The notes below the pieces were generated by a model. The model made no database searches and was not told where the DNA came from. It saw only the letters and a program-made list of their open reading frames with translations. From Acinetobacter lwoffii (GTDB lineage Bacteria; Pseudomonadota; Gammaproteobacteria; Pseudomonadales; Moraxellaceae): a stretch of 64,000 nucleotides of DNA. Below, one piece after another: positions 17,727 to 26,279 of the stretch. The stretch is taken from the NCBI RefSeq assembly GCF_029024105.1, contig NZ_CP118963.1, positions 1,178,001 to 1,242,000 of the forward strand, read 5' to 3'. Position numbers and translations under genes: made by a program. Positions within the stretch are counted from its first letter, which is position 1. Every line of letters starts with the position of its first letter.

Positions 17727-17872
17727 ACAGCATTTTAACTTTTTTTGCTTAACTGACTGGCATTACTCTTCGGAGGCTTTTTTATTGTCTAATGGTAAGC
17801 CGTCGTTGTTCTGACTAGAAATTTTCCAGCTGAACTCTTAAAGTGGGGCAAAGCATGCGAGGAAACAATAAA

Positions 17873-19318
17873 ATGATGACGGTATATCAAAATTTAGACC
17901 AGCAGTTTATTCATGGTCAGTGGCAAGGCGGTACTTCAACCAGAACAATAAAAAATATAAACCCCTATACCCAGAGTGAAATTTTTAGCATGGCAGCGGC
18001 CAGTTCTGTCGATGTAGACAGTGCTTATACCGCAGCAGAGCAGGCTTTTCAGCAGGGTGTTTTGAATTCCACTGAAGTACGAAAAACAGTGCTGCAAAAT
18101 GTGATCACAATTATTCAGCAGCGTCGTGATGAAATCATTGACTGGCTGATCATTGAATCTGGTAGTACACGTATTAAGGCAGGCCTAGAGGTAGATGCTG
18201 CTCTGGGCATTATTCAGGAAAGTCTGGCTTTTCCAGATCAGATACAAACAGAACAGCTGGAAAGTAAAGATCCCGCACGTAAAAGTCTGGTTTTGCGCAA
18301 GCCTTTAGGCGTGATTGCAGTCATCAGTCCATGGAACTTTCCATTTCATTTGTCTTTACGTTCAGTGGCTACTGCAATTGCCTGTGGTAATACCGTTGTA
18401 TTGAAGCCGGCCAGTGATACCCCGGTGACTGGCGGTACCTTAATCGGCAAGCTATTTGAAGAAGCAGGTTTAGCTGCAGGTGCACTGAATATCGTTGCCG
18501 GGGCTGGTAGTGAAATCGGGGATTATTTTGTTGAGCATTCAGCGCCGAAAATGATTTCATTTACCGGTTCGACTGAAGTGGGGAAAAGTGTCGGCAGTAA
18601 AGCCTTGGCCAGTTCCCGAATCAAGCGTCTGGCACTTGAACTGGGTGGCAATGCACCTTTGGTTATTCTGGATGATGCCGATCTTGATCTAGCAGTTGAA
18701 CTGACGCTGATGGGGCGTTTTATGCATCAGGGACAAATTTGCATGAGTACCAATCGGGTCATTGTCGATGCATCAATCCATGATGCTTATGTAGATAAAC
18801 TTCTGGATCAGATCAAAATGATTCCAGTGGGTGATCCAAATCTGGAAGATACCGTGATTGGACCGATCATTAACCAGAGTCAGGTTGAAAAACATCAACA
18901 GATCATTCAAACAGGGAGTGAGCAGGGCGCGCAACTGGTGTATGAAGGGGGAATCGAAGGGAATCTGGTCTATCCACATATTTTTATTGATGTCGCGGAA
19001 GATTCCGATCTGGCGCAGCAAGAAAGTTTTGGGCCGATTTTACCTATCTTAAAAGCCCGGGATGAAGCACATGCTTTAAATCTGGCCAATGCGACTGAGT
19101 TCGGTTTGTCCAGTGCAGTATGTACCTCAAACATCGAGCGAGGCACTGCTTTTGCCGCACAACTGGATATTGGGATGACACATATTAATGGCATTAGTGT
19201 TGCAGACCAGTCAAACGCACCCTTTGGTGGCGAGAAAAATTCAGGATTGGGTCGTTTTAATGGCCGCTGGATTTTTGAGGAATTTACCCGGACACATTGG
19301 TTAACTGTACCTAATTAA
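17873..19318 (+). CDS. aldehyde dehydrogenase, vanillin/benzaldehyde dehydrogenase-like
   Basis: The protein has 481 residues from ATG 17873, chosen because AGGAAAC precedes it at proper spacing; a GTG frame from 17843 is longer but poorly supported. It is an NAD(P)-dependent ALDH. Catalytic Glu256 lies in LALELGGNAP and nucleophile Cys290 in QGQICMS, 34 residues apart as usual. FTGSTEVGKSVG is the cofactor-binding segment. The QGQICMSTNR context resembles aromatic aldehyde dehydrogenases such as vanillin dehydrogenase, but the substrate is unproven. It now lies just right of the IS4 element and may be affected by transcription from it. Confidence 0.88.
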   Translation: MMTVYQNLDQQFIHGQWQGGTSTRTIKNINPYTQSEIFSMAAASSVDVDSAYTAAEQAFQQGVLNSTEVRKTVLQNVITIIQQRRDEIIDWLIIESGSTRIKAGLEVDAALGIIQESLAFPDQIQTEQLESKDPARKSLVLRKPLGVIAVISPWNFPFHLSLRSVATAIACGNTVVLKPASDTPVTGGTLIGKLFEEAGLAAGALNIVAGAGSEIGDYFVEHSAPKMISFTGSTEVGKSVGSKALASSRIKRLALELGGNAPLVILDDADLDLAVELTLMGRFMHQGQICMSTNRVIVDASIHDAYVDKLLDQIKMIPVGDPNLEDTVIGPIINQSQVEKHQQIIQTGSEQGAQLVYEGGIEGNLVYPHIFIDVAEDSDLAQQESFGPILPILKARDEAHALNLANATEFGLSSAVCTSNIERGTAFAAQLDIGMTHINGISVADQSNAPFGGEKNSGLGRFNGRWIFEEFTRTHWLTVPN

Positions 19319-19413
19319 TAACAGTCAACGCGCCTAAAACTATAGAAATACGACAGGCTTAGACTTGGCATCACGCTATAATCTGATAGTCGAATGATTT
19401 ACATATATGAACC

Positions 19414-20076
19414 ATGTGCGCCAACTTTAAGCCTTTAACCTTAGAACAGTTGCATAATCTGGGATTGCCAGAAATTCCTTTTGAATATCCAGAGGAGGTC
19501 TATCCCAATTATGCTACACCGCTTTTGTTTCATTCAGCTCAAGGACTGGAATGGCGTTCCGTGAATTTTGGACTCATTCCGAAATGGGCAGAAGACAAAA
19601 CTATAGGTACCAAGACCTATAACGCCAGAAATGAAACCTTACTGCAAAAGCCCACCTTCGCTGAAGCCACCGCCAAATGTCATTTTGGCGTCATTCCGGT
19701 ATCGGAATTTTATGAGTCTAAATATTTTGACAATAAACCGCAGCGTTGGGGTGTAAGACGTAAAGATGGTCAGGCGACTTTTATTGCAGCTGTGTATGAG
19801 ATTGCTCGGGTACAAGGTGAAATTGTACGCTCTGCCAGCATGATTACCATGGATGCAATTGATCATCCCATGATGAAGGAGTTTCATGAGCCGGGTAATA
19901 TCAAACGCTCGGTTATTGTGATTCCACAGCAGCGACTGCAAGAATGGCTAACGCTAAGGCATCCAGATATTCATAGCTTTGTAGAGGGCTTTCCAGTAGA
20001 AGAGTTCGAATGTTCACATGTACCAAAAGAAAAAATCAAAAAAGTCAGTCCACAACTGAACTTTTTTGATTTTTAG
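19414..20076 (+). CDS. SOS response-associated peptidase family protein (SRAP; YedK/HMCES-like)
   Basis: The 220-residue SRAP-domain protein has Met1-Cys2 at the N-terminus; Cys2 forms a thiazolidine crosslink to abasic sites in single-stranded DNA. Other conserved parts are YNARNET (residues 69-75, with the active-site Asn), EFYES (98-102, Glu101 region) and a His near 158 in EFHEPGN. The start must be ATG 19414 because Cys2 has to become N-terminal after Met removal. The protein protects abasic sites from breakage and mutagenic repair. Confidence 0.9.
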   Translation: MCANFKPLTLEQLHNLGLPEIPFEYPEEVYPNYATPLLFHSAQGLEWRSVNFGLIPKWAEDKTIGTKTYNARNETLLQKPTFAEATAKCHFGVIPVSEFYESKYFDNKPQRWGVRRKDGQATFIAAVYEIARVQGEIVRSASMITMDAIDHPMMKEFHEPGNIKRSVIVIPQQRLQEWLTLRHPDIHSFVEGFPVEEFECSHVPKEKIKKVSPQLNFFDF

Positions 20077-20154
20077 AAAGCTCTGGCGAATTATTTATTA
20101 TTGTAAAGTGTACGCCAATTCGCCAGCGTCTATTTAAAATAAAAAGTAGGTCTC

Positions 20155-20619
20155 TTAACGAGCTAAATTTTTGAAAATATGACGTAAACTTTCCATGGTT
20201 TTTTCAATTTGCAAAGGCGTTAAACCTTCAAATGACTGTTCCAGTACCACATTAGTTAGATCATTGATCTTATGTGTCATTTGCATGCCTTTATCGGTCA
20301 AAAATACTCGGGTAATCCGTGCATCATCCTCACATGAATAGGTTTCAACCAGACCTTCGTCCTTTAAACGATAAACGATTTTAGTTGTGGTCGACATTTT
20401 AGAGACAACCATTTCTGACAAATCAGAAACACTGGCATGTGGCTTTGATTTTAAGGCAAGAAGGATACGGCGGCGGGAATTGTCAACACCATATTTTTTT
20501 AGTGCATGATCGACATTAAGGACATATTGAGCATGAACCTGAGTTACCCAATAATATGGAAAGTTTTCTAAATTAAATTCTTCCGTACACGGCAAAAATT
20601 TTGCATATTTCTTAGTCAT
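20155..20619 (-). CDS. MarR-family transcriptional regulator
   Basis: The 154-residue winged-helix protein has helix-turn-helix SVSDLSEMVVSKMSTTTKIVYRL (about residues 58-80). Its wing is VETYSCEDDARITRVFLTDKG, the D-R-x-x-x-x-LT-G pattern of MarR proteins. It is likely a dimeric repressor responding to a small ligand. It lies alone on the minus strand beside a 745-base gap, so its targets cannot be read from neighbours. Confidence 0.9.
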   Translation of the reverse strand: MTKKYAKFLPCTEEFNLENFPYYWVTQVHAQYVLNVDHALKKYGVDNSRRRILLALKSKPHASVSDLSEMVVSKMSTTTKIVYRLKDEGLVETYSCEDDARITRVFLTDKGMQMTHKINDLTNVVLEQSFEGLTPLQIEKTMESLRHIFKNLAR

Positions 20620-21364
20620 GAAATGTTCCTTGTATTTATTTTTCTAGGGCCCGTTCATTTTATGAAAAAGTTTATGCATGTTTCAACCTTTATTTTAAAA
20701 ATGTTAAAGCGCTAACACTTTTTAGTTTTGCTTAACACCCTAAGGAGTTGATCAGTTCTGCATGTGAGCCTTATCAGGTGCGGAGATTGTTTTTTAAAAT
20801 CGGATGAAAGGCGATAATATTTTGTATAAATTTAATTCTTCAGCCTATTTTTAAAGAGTAGAACTGCTGCCAAGACATTTTATGATTGTTGATCAGCCTT
20901 TTAAATTAATTTTAAATATAAGCAATTGCATTTTAATGAATTAATTCATTAGGAGAAGATAGGCTATTGAATGGTTTTAGTGACTACATTGAGTGAGCGT
21001 TTGAAGCGATATTTTTAAGTGATTGTTCTTTCAATAAAAAAATAGTTTATACTTTAATCTTTAAGTAACCTTAAAAATAATGGTCAAATCGAACTAAATG
21101 TTGTTTATTTTTAATTCAATTAGAATAAATGATGTAGAAAAATTAAAATTAAAATTAACTAGTTTGAACATCAACCAGTCGGTTTTAAAAGTCTCAGTAA
21201 AATCATGATCATGTAATTTTTTTGTAAATTAATACATTACAAAATACTCAGTTTATGCATAATGGAATAGTCTTAAGTTGCATAGGTTTTATTTTAATGG
21301 ATCCCTCGCCGTGCGTTGATCTTCCATCTCTATTTCTAGCTTACTCGAACGGGGTAATTCTCTA
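20620..21364. other. 745-base AT-rich intergenic region
   Basis: This gap separates the MarR gene from the TerC-family gene. It is very AT-rich and has no ORF with a credible ribosome binding site longer than about 20 codons. The last 75 bases (about 21290-21364) are noticeably more GC-rich and could be a structured 5' leader of the TerC gene; GGGG lies ten bases before its ATG. I looked for the manganese yybP-ykoY riboswitch signature often found before TerC genes and did not find it. Confidence 0.4.
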
Positions 21365-22888
21365 ATGGAATTTTTATTAGATCCCGGAATCTGGGTAGGT
21401 TTAATTACTCTTATTATTCTTGAAATTGTTCTAGGTATTGATAACCTAGTCTTCATTGCCATTCTGGCTGAAAAACTACCTCCTGAACAACGTGATAAGG
21501 CCCGTGTGATTGGTTTATCTTTAGCGTTGTTTATGCGTCTAGGTCTGTTATTTGCCATTGCTTGGTTGGTCACTTTGACACAACCATTGATTACCGTGTT
21601 TGACTGGACCTTCTCCGGTCGGGACCTGATCTTGTTATTTGGTGGCTTGTTCTTGGTGTATAAGGCCGTTACTGAGCTGCATGAAAAGATTGAAGGCAAA
21701 CCTGAAGTCACAGTATCTACCAACGTGGTATATGCAAGTTTCACTGCTGTTGTTGCACAGATTGTTGTTTTAGATGCTGTTTTTTCTTTAGATTCAGTAA
21801 TTACCGCCATTGGTATGGTCGACAACATTTATGTCATGATGGCTGCAATGATTGTTGCAATGGGCGTGATGCTACTGGCATCGAAACCATTGACCAACTT
21901 TGTGAACCGCCATCCAACCGTGGTGATTCTGTGTTTAAGCTTCCTGCTTTTGATTGGTATCAGTCTGATAGCAGAAGGTTTTGGTTTCCATATTCCAAAA
22001 GGCTATATCTATTCAGGTATTGGTGTCGCGATCATAATCGAAGCATTTAACCAGTTCGGTCAGCGTAATGCTGCTAAACATGAATCTAAGATTCCTTTGC
22101 GTCATCGTACTGCCGACTCGATTTTAAAATTGATGGGTGGCAAGCTAGAGACGACTGATACTCAAAATAATGAGGCACAAGAAACCTTTGCAGATGAAGA
22201 GCGCTATATGATTGGCGGGGTGCTTACCCTTGCAGAGCGTTCAGTCGCTTCGATCATGACGCCGCGCAGTCAGATTTCATGGGTTGATCTGGAAGATAGC
22301 CCAGAACAGATCCGTGAAAAAATTCTGTCTGTTCCACACAGTCTGTTCCCTGTATGTCGCGGTAGCCTGGATAAGGTCATTAGCGTAGTACGTGCCAAAG
22401 AATTACTGGATGTACTGGAAGAGCCGGAAGAATTAAAAGCACTGATCAAACGTCATCGTCCAATTTATATCTTTGAAAAGATGAAGGTTATTGATGCAAT
22501 CAATACCTTGCGTACTTCTAAAGGTTCTTTGGTCTTGGTCAGTGATGAGTTTGGTAATGTGCAGGGTCTGATTTCACCGCTAGATGTGTTTGAAGCAATT
22601 GCTGGTGAATTCCCGGATGCTGATGAGCAGCTAGATCTAGTTAAAATCGATGATACACACTGGATCGCATCGGGCATGTTAGACCTGTATCAGCTTGAGC
22701 TGGAACTTGGCATGATTGATCTGATTGATGAAGATGCGGGTTATATCAGTGTTGCGGGTTTGATTCTGGATAAAACCAACAGTACGGTTGAAGTGGGCAC
22801 CGAGTTAAATTATCAGGGTGTACAGTTCAAAGTCACTGAAATTGAAAGCAATCGTATCAAGTCGGTCAGCATTCATTACGCAGTTTAA
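21365..22888 (+). CDS. TerC-family membrane protein with CBS pair and CorC-type C-terminal domain
   Basis: The 507-residue protein has three parts. The N-terminal TerC membrane domain (about residues 1-235) has several helices and the acidic motifs EIVLGIDNLVFIAIL and LDAVFSLDSVITAIG, which may bind metal. The central CBS-domain pair spans about 285-415, and a transporter-associated CorC/HlyC domain about 430-507. This is the layout of E. coli YegH and YoaE. TerC proteins are linked to manganese or other metal handling; the substrate here is inferred only. Confidence 0.9.
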   Translation: MEFLLDPGIWVGLITLIILEIVLGIDNLVFIAILAEKLPPEQRDKARVIGLSLALFMRLGLLFAIAWLVTLTQPLITVFDWTFSGRDLILLFGGLFLVYKAVTELHEKIEGKPEVTVSTNVVYASFTAVVAQIVVLDAVFSLDSVITAIGMVDNIYVMMAAMIVAMGVMLLASKPLTNFVNRHPTVVILCLSFLLLIGISLIAEGFGFHIPKGYIYSGIGVAIIIEAFNQFGQRNAAKHESKIPLRHRTADSILKLMGGKLETTDTQNNEAQETFADEERYMIGGVLTLAERSVASIMTPRSQISWVDLEDSPEQIREKILSVPHSLFPVCRGSLDKVISVVRAKELLDVLEEPEELKALIKRHRPIYIFEKMKVIDAINTLRTSKGSLVLVSDEFGNVQGLISPLDVFEAIAGEFPDADEQLDLVKIDDTHWIASGMLDLYQLELELGMIDLIDEDAGYISVAGLILDKTNSTVEVGTELNYQGVQFKVTEIESNRIKSVSIHYAV

Positions 22889-22924
22889 ACAGGTGTTTTA
22901 AATACGTTATTTGTTCAAATTCTA

Positions 22925-22958
22925 AAAGTCAGTTGCTTTAGTGGCAGCTGGCTTTTTT
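22925..22958 (+). terminator. Rho-independent terminator after the TerC-family gene
   Basis: A 10-bp stem with G-U pairs (AGTCAGTTGC, 22927-22936, with GCAGCTGGCT, 22944-22953) is followed by six T. Confidence 0.75.
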
Positions 22959-23407
22959 AATGCATGTCTGTTGAATGTGGCTCATTAAAATAATATGAGC
23001 CTTCGTTTAAACTGATTTTTATCAGTTTATTCATACTATTAGTCATGTTCCCGATTGAGCTGAATATCCGGATATTGCAGTGAGATTTTGAAGCCGAAAA
23101 AGTCAAGTCAGCAATCGAAAATAAGCATGATCAAGCATCAAATATTGATTCATGTAACCTGTTAATCAAAACTTAAAAGTCATATTTAAATACTGACAAA
23201 AAATTGAACTACAATTCACATGAACTAGATTTGCATGATGCAAACAGATCTTAAGTAAAATGGAAACCGTTTGTGTGGAAATCACTAGATAAGTTGCATG
23301 AAGCCTACTCAGTTCAGAATAAAACGACTCAAAAATGATCTCCGAAAGAGCTAGACAAAACATTTCTAATGAGGTCAATAGAGCAAATGAGCAGGATCAA
23401 TCTAAAT

Positions 23408-23441
23408 AGGGGCGTTTATCTATTCAAGAGAATAAACACCC
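23408..23441 (-). terminator. possible terminator after thiM
   Basis: GGGCGTTTAT pairs with ATAAACACCC (one mismatch), about 20 bases beyond the thiM stop on the minus strand. The T tract is poor, so this is weak. Confidence 0.35.
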
Positions 23442-23459
23442 TGTGAAGCGACCAGTAAA

Positions 23460-24308
23460 CTAAATGGATTCTGGCAGAATTTTAAAGTTGGCGTATTTTC
23501 GGATTGTTTCAGTATTGAGTTGGTGGATTTCATCCAGAAAGGCGACATTAAAACTGCCTAACTGTTGTGCGCGTTCAAATGCCAATTGACCGGCAATTGC
23601 AAAATGTACATGTGCCGTTAATGCAGCAAGGGCTGGAGACGTTACTGCACTATAGGCAGCGATCAGTGCACCGAGTGCACATCCCATCGCCGTGATTCGG
23701 GGCTGTAAAGCAGAACCGCCTGACACCTGTATCACAGGATAGTCTTTCGAAATAATGTAATCAGATTCACCGGAGATTGCGATACATTCACAATGATCCA
23801 GCAAACTTCGCGCCTGTAAATAAACATCCGCACTGTCTACTGTGCTGTCTACACCCTTGGACTCGATCTGCTTGCCAGCCAAAGCACCAATTTCAGAAGC
23901 ATTGCCTCGTAAAATCGTAGGCTGGGAATGCATCAACTGATCTACGACGCCAGAACGCCAGCGCAGAACTGTTCCATAACCGACCGGATCAAGCACCCAC
24001 GGTTTTTGCAATTGATGTGCAGTTTTCGCAGCAATCTGCATCGCCTGAACCTGCTCTGTCGTCGGTGTACCCAGATTCAGACTGATCGCTGTAGCAGTCT
24101 TGGCAAAACTTTCAGCTTCAAACGGATTGTCGATCATGGCCGGAGAAGCATGCGCAGCCAGTACAATATTGGCGACATAGTTGCTGGCCACCGTATTGGT
24201 CATGATATGCACCAGGGGCTGCTGTTGCTGAAGTTTCAACCAGGCCTCACAGATCTGATCCAGAAGCGTTTGCTGTAGTGCTTGCGTAGAAGTCGTCATA
24301 ATGGTCAT
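23460..24308 (-). CDS. thiM: hydroxyethylthiazole kinase
   Basis: The 282-residue ribokinase-like enzyme phosphorylates 4-methyl-5-hydroxyethylthiazole in thiamine salvage. Family marks are the N-terminal VHIMTNTVASNYVANIVLA, the PWVLDPVGYG strand, TILRGNASEIGALAG and the anion-hole motif TAMGCALGAL with its conserved Cys. The start is ATG 24308; another ATG lies three codons on. It lies 31 bases downstream of a zinc-ribbon protein gene, so no room exists for a TPP riboswitch directly before it. No thiD or thiE neighbour is present. Confidence 0.93.
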   Translation of the reverse strand: MTIMTTSTQALQQTLLDQICEAWLKLQQQQPLVHIMTNTVASNYVANIVLAAHASPAMIDNPFEAESFAKTATAISLNLGTPTTEQVQAMQIAAKTAHQLQKPWVLDPVGYGTVLRWRSGVVDQLMHSQPTILRGNASEIGALAGKQIESKGVDSTVDSADVYLQARSLLDHCECIAISGESDYIISKDYPVIQVSGGSALQPRITAMGCALGALIAAYSAVTSPALAALTAHVHFAIAGQLAFERAQQLGSFNVAFLDEIHQLNTETIRKYANFKILPESI

Positions 24309-24339
24309 TTAGAATAAGAGAAAGATTCGTTGTATTCGG

Positions 24340-25602
24340 TCAGCGGGTAAAATAATGGTCTTGATGCTTGCAGCTACGACAGAACAGGCTGACATAGTCA
24401 CTGGCATCATAATCCACCGACAGTTCCTGTGAGCCGCAATGCATACAACGTTTTTGGGAATAGAATTTCAGGCGAGGTTCGATCTTGTGCCACGAACGCC
24501 ACACCGGCTGAAAGAAGATATTTTCATCATAGCCCAAAAACCGATAAAACAGGATTTCGCTCATCTTGCTGAATGCCAGTTGCGGTGGACGCGGCAGGGT
24601 AGAGGTTTCCCATTTTTCTGTAACTGAACGTTCGCGGTACTGCTGCAAGGTTTTTTTCAGCAGATTGGTATTAATAAAGTTTTCATTGCGGGGCTTGAGG
24701 GCTTTTTGTTTATATAGATATTCCAGCCCGGTCTGCACCAGATAATAAATCTGACCCACAGCCAGTACATCCAAAAGACGATAGCAAAAGGTCTGAAAGC
24801 TCTGATTTCCGGCAATTTGCACATTCCAGCTACGGCAATAGAATTGGGCAAACTGAATGATTTCTTCATATAGCAGGCAATAGAGTGCATCTTTGACTTC
24901 ATCTGCACTTTTAAAGGGCACACCTTGGCTCAGGTTTTGATAAAACCAGTTGCGCAGCTGCTGGGTGATACTGAACAGGGTCGGTTCAGAATAACCATCC
25001 AGTCGCACATTAATATAATAATGCTGATTTTCCTGCTGGAGATCTTTGGGAATCAGAACCTGATCCCGGATCAGGCTTTTTACCAGACCATGTTGGAACA
25101 GATAGTTGGGACTGATGGAATAATATCGAATTTGATGCCAGTCAATATATTCGCGGTGCTGGCTATATTCCTGAACCTGCTCATCCAGAATCGCAAGTAA
25201 AAACAGTTTATTGATAAAACTGAGCTGATTGAGCTCAAGAACCGGTCGATCCTGTTTTTTATGATATTGACGGTTTTCCTGTAAACGGACTTCCTTGAGC
25301 ATGCGTTTACGCTGCGCCAGACATCGTTCACAATAACAATTGTGCTTTTGATCGGAGTAAAGCTGATGCTGACAATGGCTGCATTCATGATAGCTCAGTT
25401 CCTGATCATATTGCTCTGCCTCAATCCAATACATCGATGCCTTACACAGCGGGCAGTGGGTACTTTCATCAAGCTGTTTTTGCAGAACACTGAATACCAT
25501 GGTCGCGGGCAACTCTAGAATGGACGGGCATTTGATTATACACGGCTGATGAGATGCAAACGTAGTGGACTGGTGCAATTTTTCTAAATCAAAAATAGTC
25601 AT
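24340..25602 (-). CDS. uncharacterised protein with N- and C-terminal zinc-ribbon-like cysteine clusters
   Basis: The 420-residue protein is not recognised. The N-terminal part has CPLC (about residues 45-48), CSHC, then CYCERC, making a double zinc-ribbon-like array over about 65 residues. The middle (about 120-350) is rich in Gln, Tyr and aromatic residues and probably helical. The C-terminus has CMHC and CRSC about 24 residues apart, a second zinc ribbon. There is no signal peptide or membrane segment, so it is probably cytoplasmic. It lies upstream of thiM with a 31-base gap and may be co-transcribed. Function unknown; nucleic-acid binding is one possibility. Confidence 0.75.
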   Translation of the reverse strand: MTIFDLEKLHQSTTFASHQPCIIKCPSILELPATMVFSVLQKQLDESTHCPLCKASMYWIEAEQYDQELSYHECSHCQHQLYSDQKHNCYCERCLAQRKRMLKEVRLQENRQYHKKQDRPVLELNQLSFINKLFLLAILDEQVQEYSQHREYIDWHQIRYYSISPNYLFQHGLVKSLIRDQVLIPKDLQQENQHYYINVRLDGYSEPTLFSITQQLRNWFYQNLSQGVPFKSADEVKDALYCLLYEEIIQFAQFYCRSWNVQIAGNQSFQTFCYRLLDVLAVGQIYYLVQTGLEYLYKQKALKPRNENFINTNLLKKTLQQYRERSVTEKWETSTLPRPPQLAFSKMSEILFYRFLGYDENIFFQPVWRSWHKIEPRLKFYSQKRCMHCGSQELSVDYDASDYVSLFCRSCKHQDHYFTR

Positions 25603-25614
25603 CCAAACAGAAGA

Positions 25615-25634
25615 AGAGCTACCGAAGTAGCTCT
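25615..25634 (-). terminator. UUCG-loop hairpin between the 85-residue gene and the zinc-ribbon gene
   Basis: On the minus strand AGAGCTAC-TTCG-GTAGCTCT forms a perfect 8-bp stem with a stable tetraloop, followed by TCTTCT. The T tract is weak, so it may terminate partially. Confidence 0.5.
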
Positions 25635-25660
25635 GATTTTAAAACATGAAATGACGCTTT

Positions 25661-25918
25661 TTAAACCGGGCAGGGTAATGTGTCGTCCTCCTCGCCGCGA
25701 TGTTTAGCATGAATTAAGGCCTGAACCTTTTTAGAGGGCACTTTTTTGGCACCGAGTGCATCGTAGGTGTTAAGAATGGCAGTCACTTCATGGGCCTGAA
25801 GCGGAATGCCTTCACAGCTCATCAACAGTGCAATCACTTTATGGTCAATATTGGCCTGATCTAGGGTCTGCAAAGTTTTGATATTTTCGATCCGTACAAC
25901 ATGCTGTTTTAAATACAT
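25661..25918 (-). CDS. hypothetical protein (85 residues)
   Basis: This small soluble protein is not recognised. GAGGTGAGCC gives a good ribosome binding site before ATG 25918, which supports a real gene. It is predicted helical, with LLMSCEGIPLQAHEVTAILNTYDAL in the middle and a basic segment KKVPSKKVQALIHAKHR; it ends with acidic residues and CPV. It lies upstream of the zinc-ribbon gene with a hairpin between. Confidence 0.6.
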   Translation of the reverse strand: MYLKQHVVRIENIKTLQTLDQANIDHKVIALLMSCEGIPLQAHEVTAILNTYDALGAKKVPSKKVQALIHAKHRGEEDDTLPCPV

Positions 25919-26279
25919 GGCTCACCTCATCATCGTTATCATTATTCTTTCATTGGAAGTGTGGAAAAACACAGTTTAACTGTAGCAAGAAGTGTGCTCA
26001 TTTATTAATCAGAATTTATTCGGTACTCAGCAAATAAAATTATATATTTTTAAATCAGTTATTTATGAAAATGTCAGAAATTATGATCCTGACTATTTTT
26101 ATGGCACAGATATTTCTTATGTAGAGTCGAGTGCTGCTCAATTAGGCAGAATGCATTGAAAGTGGTGCATGAAATGCCCATATTAGATCTAACAATACAA
26201 ATGCACAGACAGCGTTTAAAACTTGGCGTATGATTTTGACATGAACAATGTCGAACACGATAAAAGATTAGGACAGGAC
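25919..26279. other. 360-base gap holding divergent promoters of the 85-residue gene and pepN
   Basis: This AT-rich sequence lies between two divergently transcribed genes. I see no ORF with support; the 73-codon minus-strand frame at 26074-26295 overlaps the pepN leader and has no ribosome binding site. The promoters of both genes must lie here, but no clear -35/-10 pair could be assigned. Confidence 0.35.

Larger units (their letters stand above)
16377..17765 (-). mobile_element. IS4-family insertion sequence, 1389 bp, complete
   Basis: Perfect 18-bp terminal inverted repeats, TAATGCCAGTCAGTTAAG, begin at 16377 and read inward on the minus strand from 17765. They are flanked by the 10-bp duplication CTCTTCGGAG; IS4-family elements make duplications of this size. 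One full-length transposase gene on the minus strand converges on glcB. The element appears intact and potentially mobile. Confidence 0.95.
22889..23459. other. 571-base gap between the TerC-family gene and thiM
   Basis: This AT-rich region holds the terminator at its left end and a weak hairpin at its right end. Between them (about 22960-23400) I see no ORF with a ribosome binding site, no RNA gene and no repeat. A 70-codon minus-strand frame at 23166-23378 has no supporting features. Confidence 0.4.

Noticed and set aside
20960..21020. 15-codon ORF (MVLVTTLSE...) after an AGGAGAAG sequence
   Set aside because: The spacing between AGGAG and the ATG is too long, and the peptide is very short.
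21280..21364. Possible yybP-ykoY manganese riboswitch before the TerC gene
   Set aside because: The hallmark GGGGAGUAG and its partner loop were not found; only a short GC-richer stretch remains.
21289..21828. 179-codon minus-strand open frame over the TerC-family gene start
   Set aside because: It is antisense to the well-supported TerC membrane domain; composition is low-complexity (Ser/Thr/Arg rich) and no ribosome binding site is evident.
23166..23378. 70-codon minus-strand frame in the gap before thiM
   Set aside because: No ribosome binding site or recognisable features; typical of chance frames in AT-rich sequence.
24309..24339. TPP riboswitch upstream of thiM
   Set aside because: Only 31 bases separate thiM from the preceding gene, which cannot hold a TPP aptamer.
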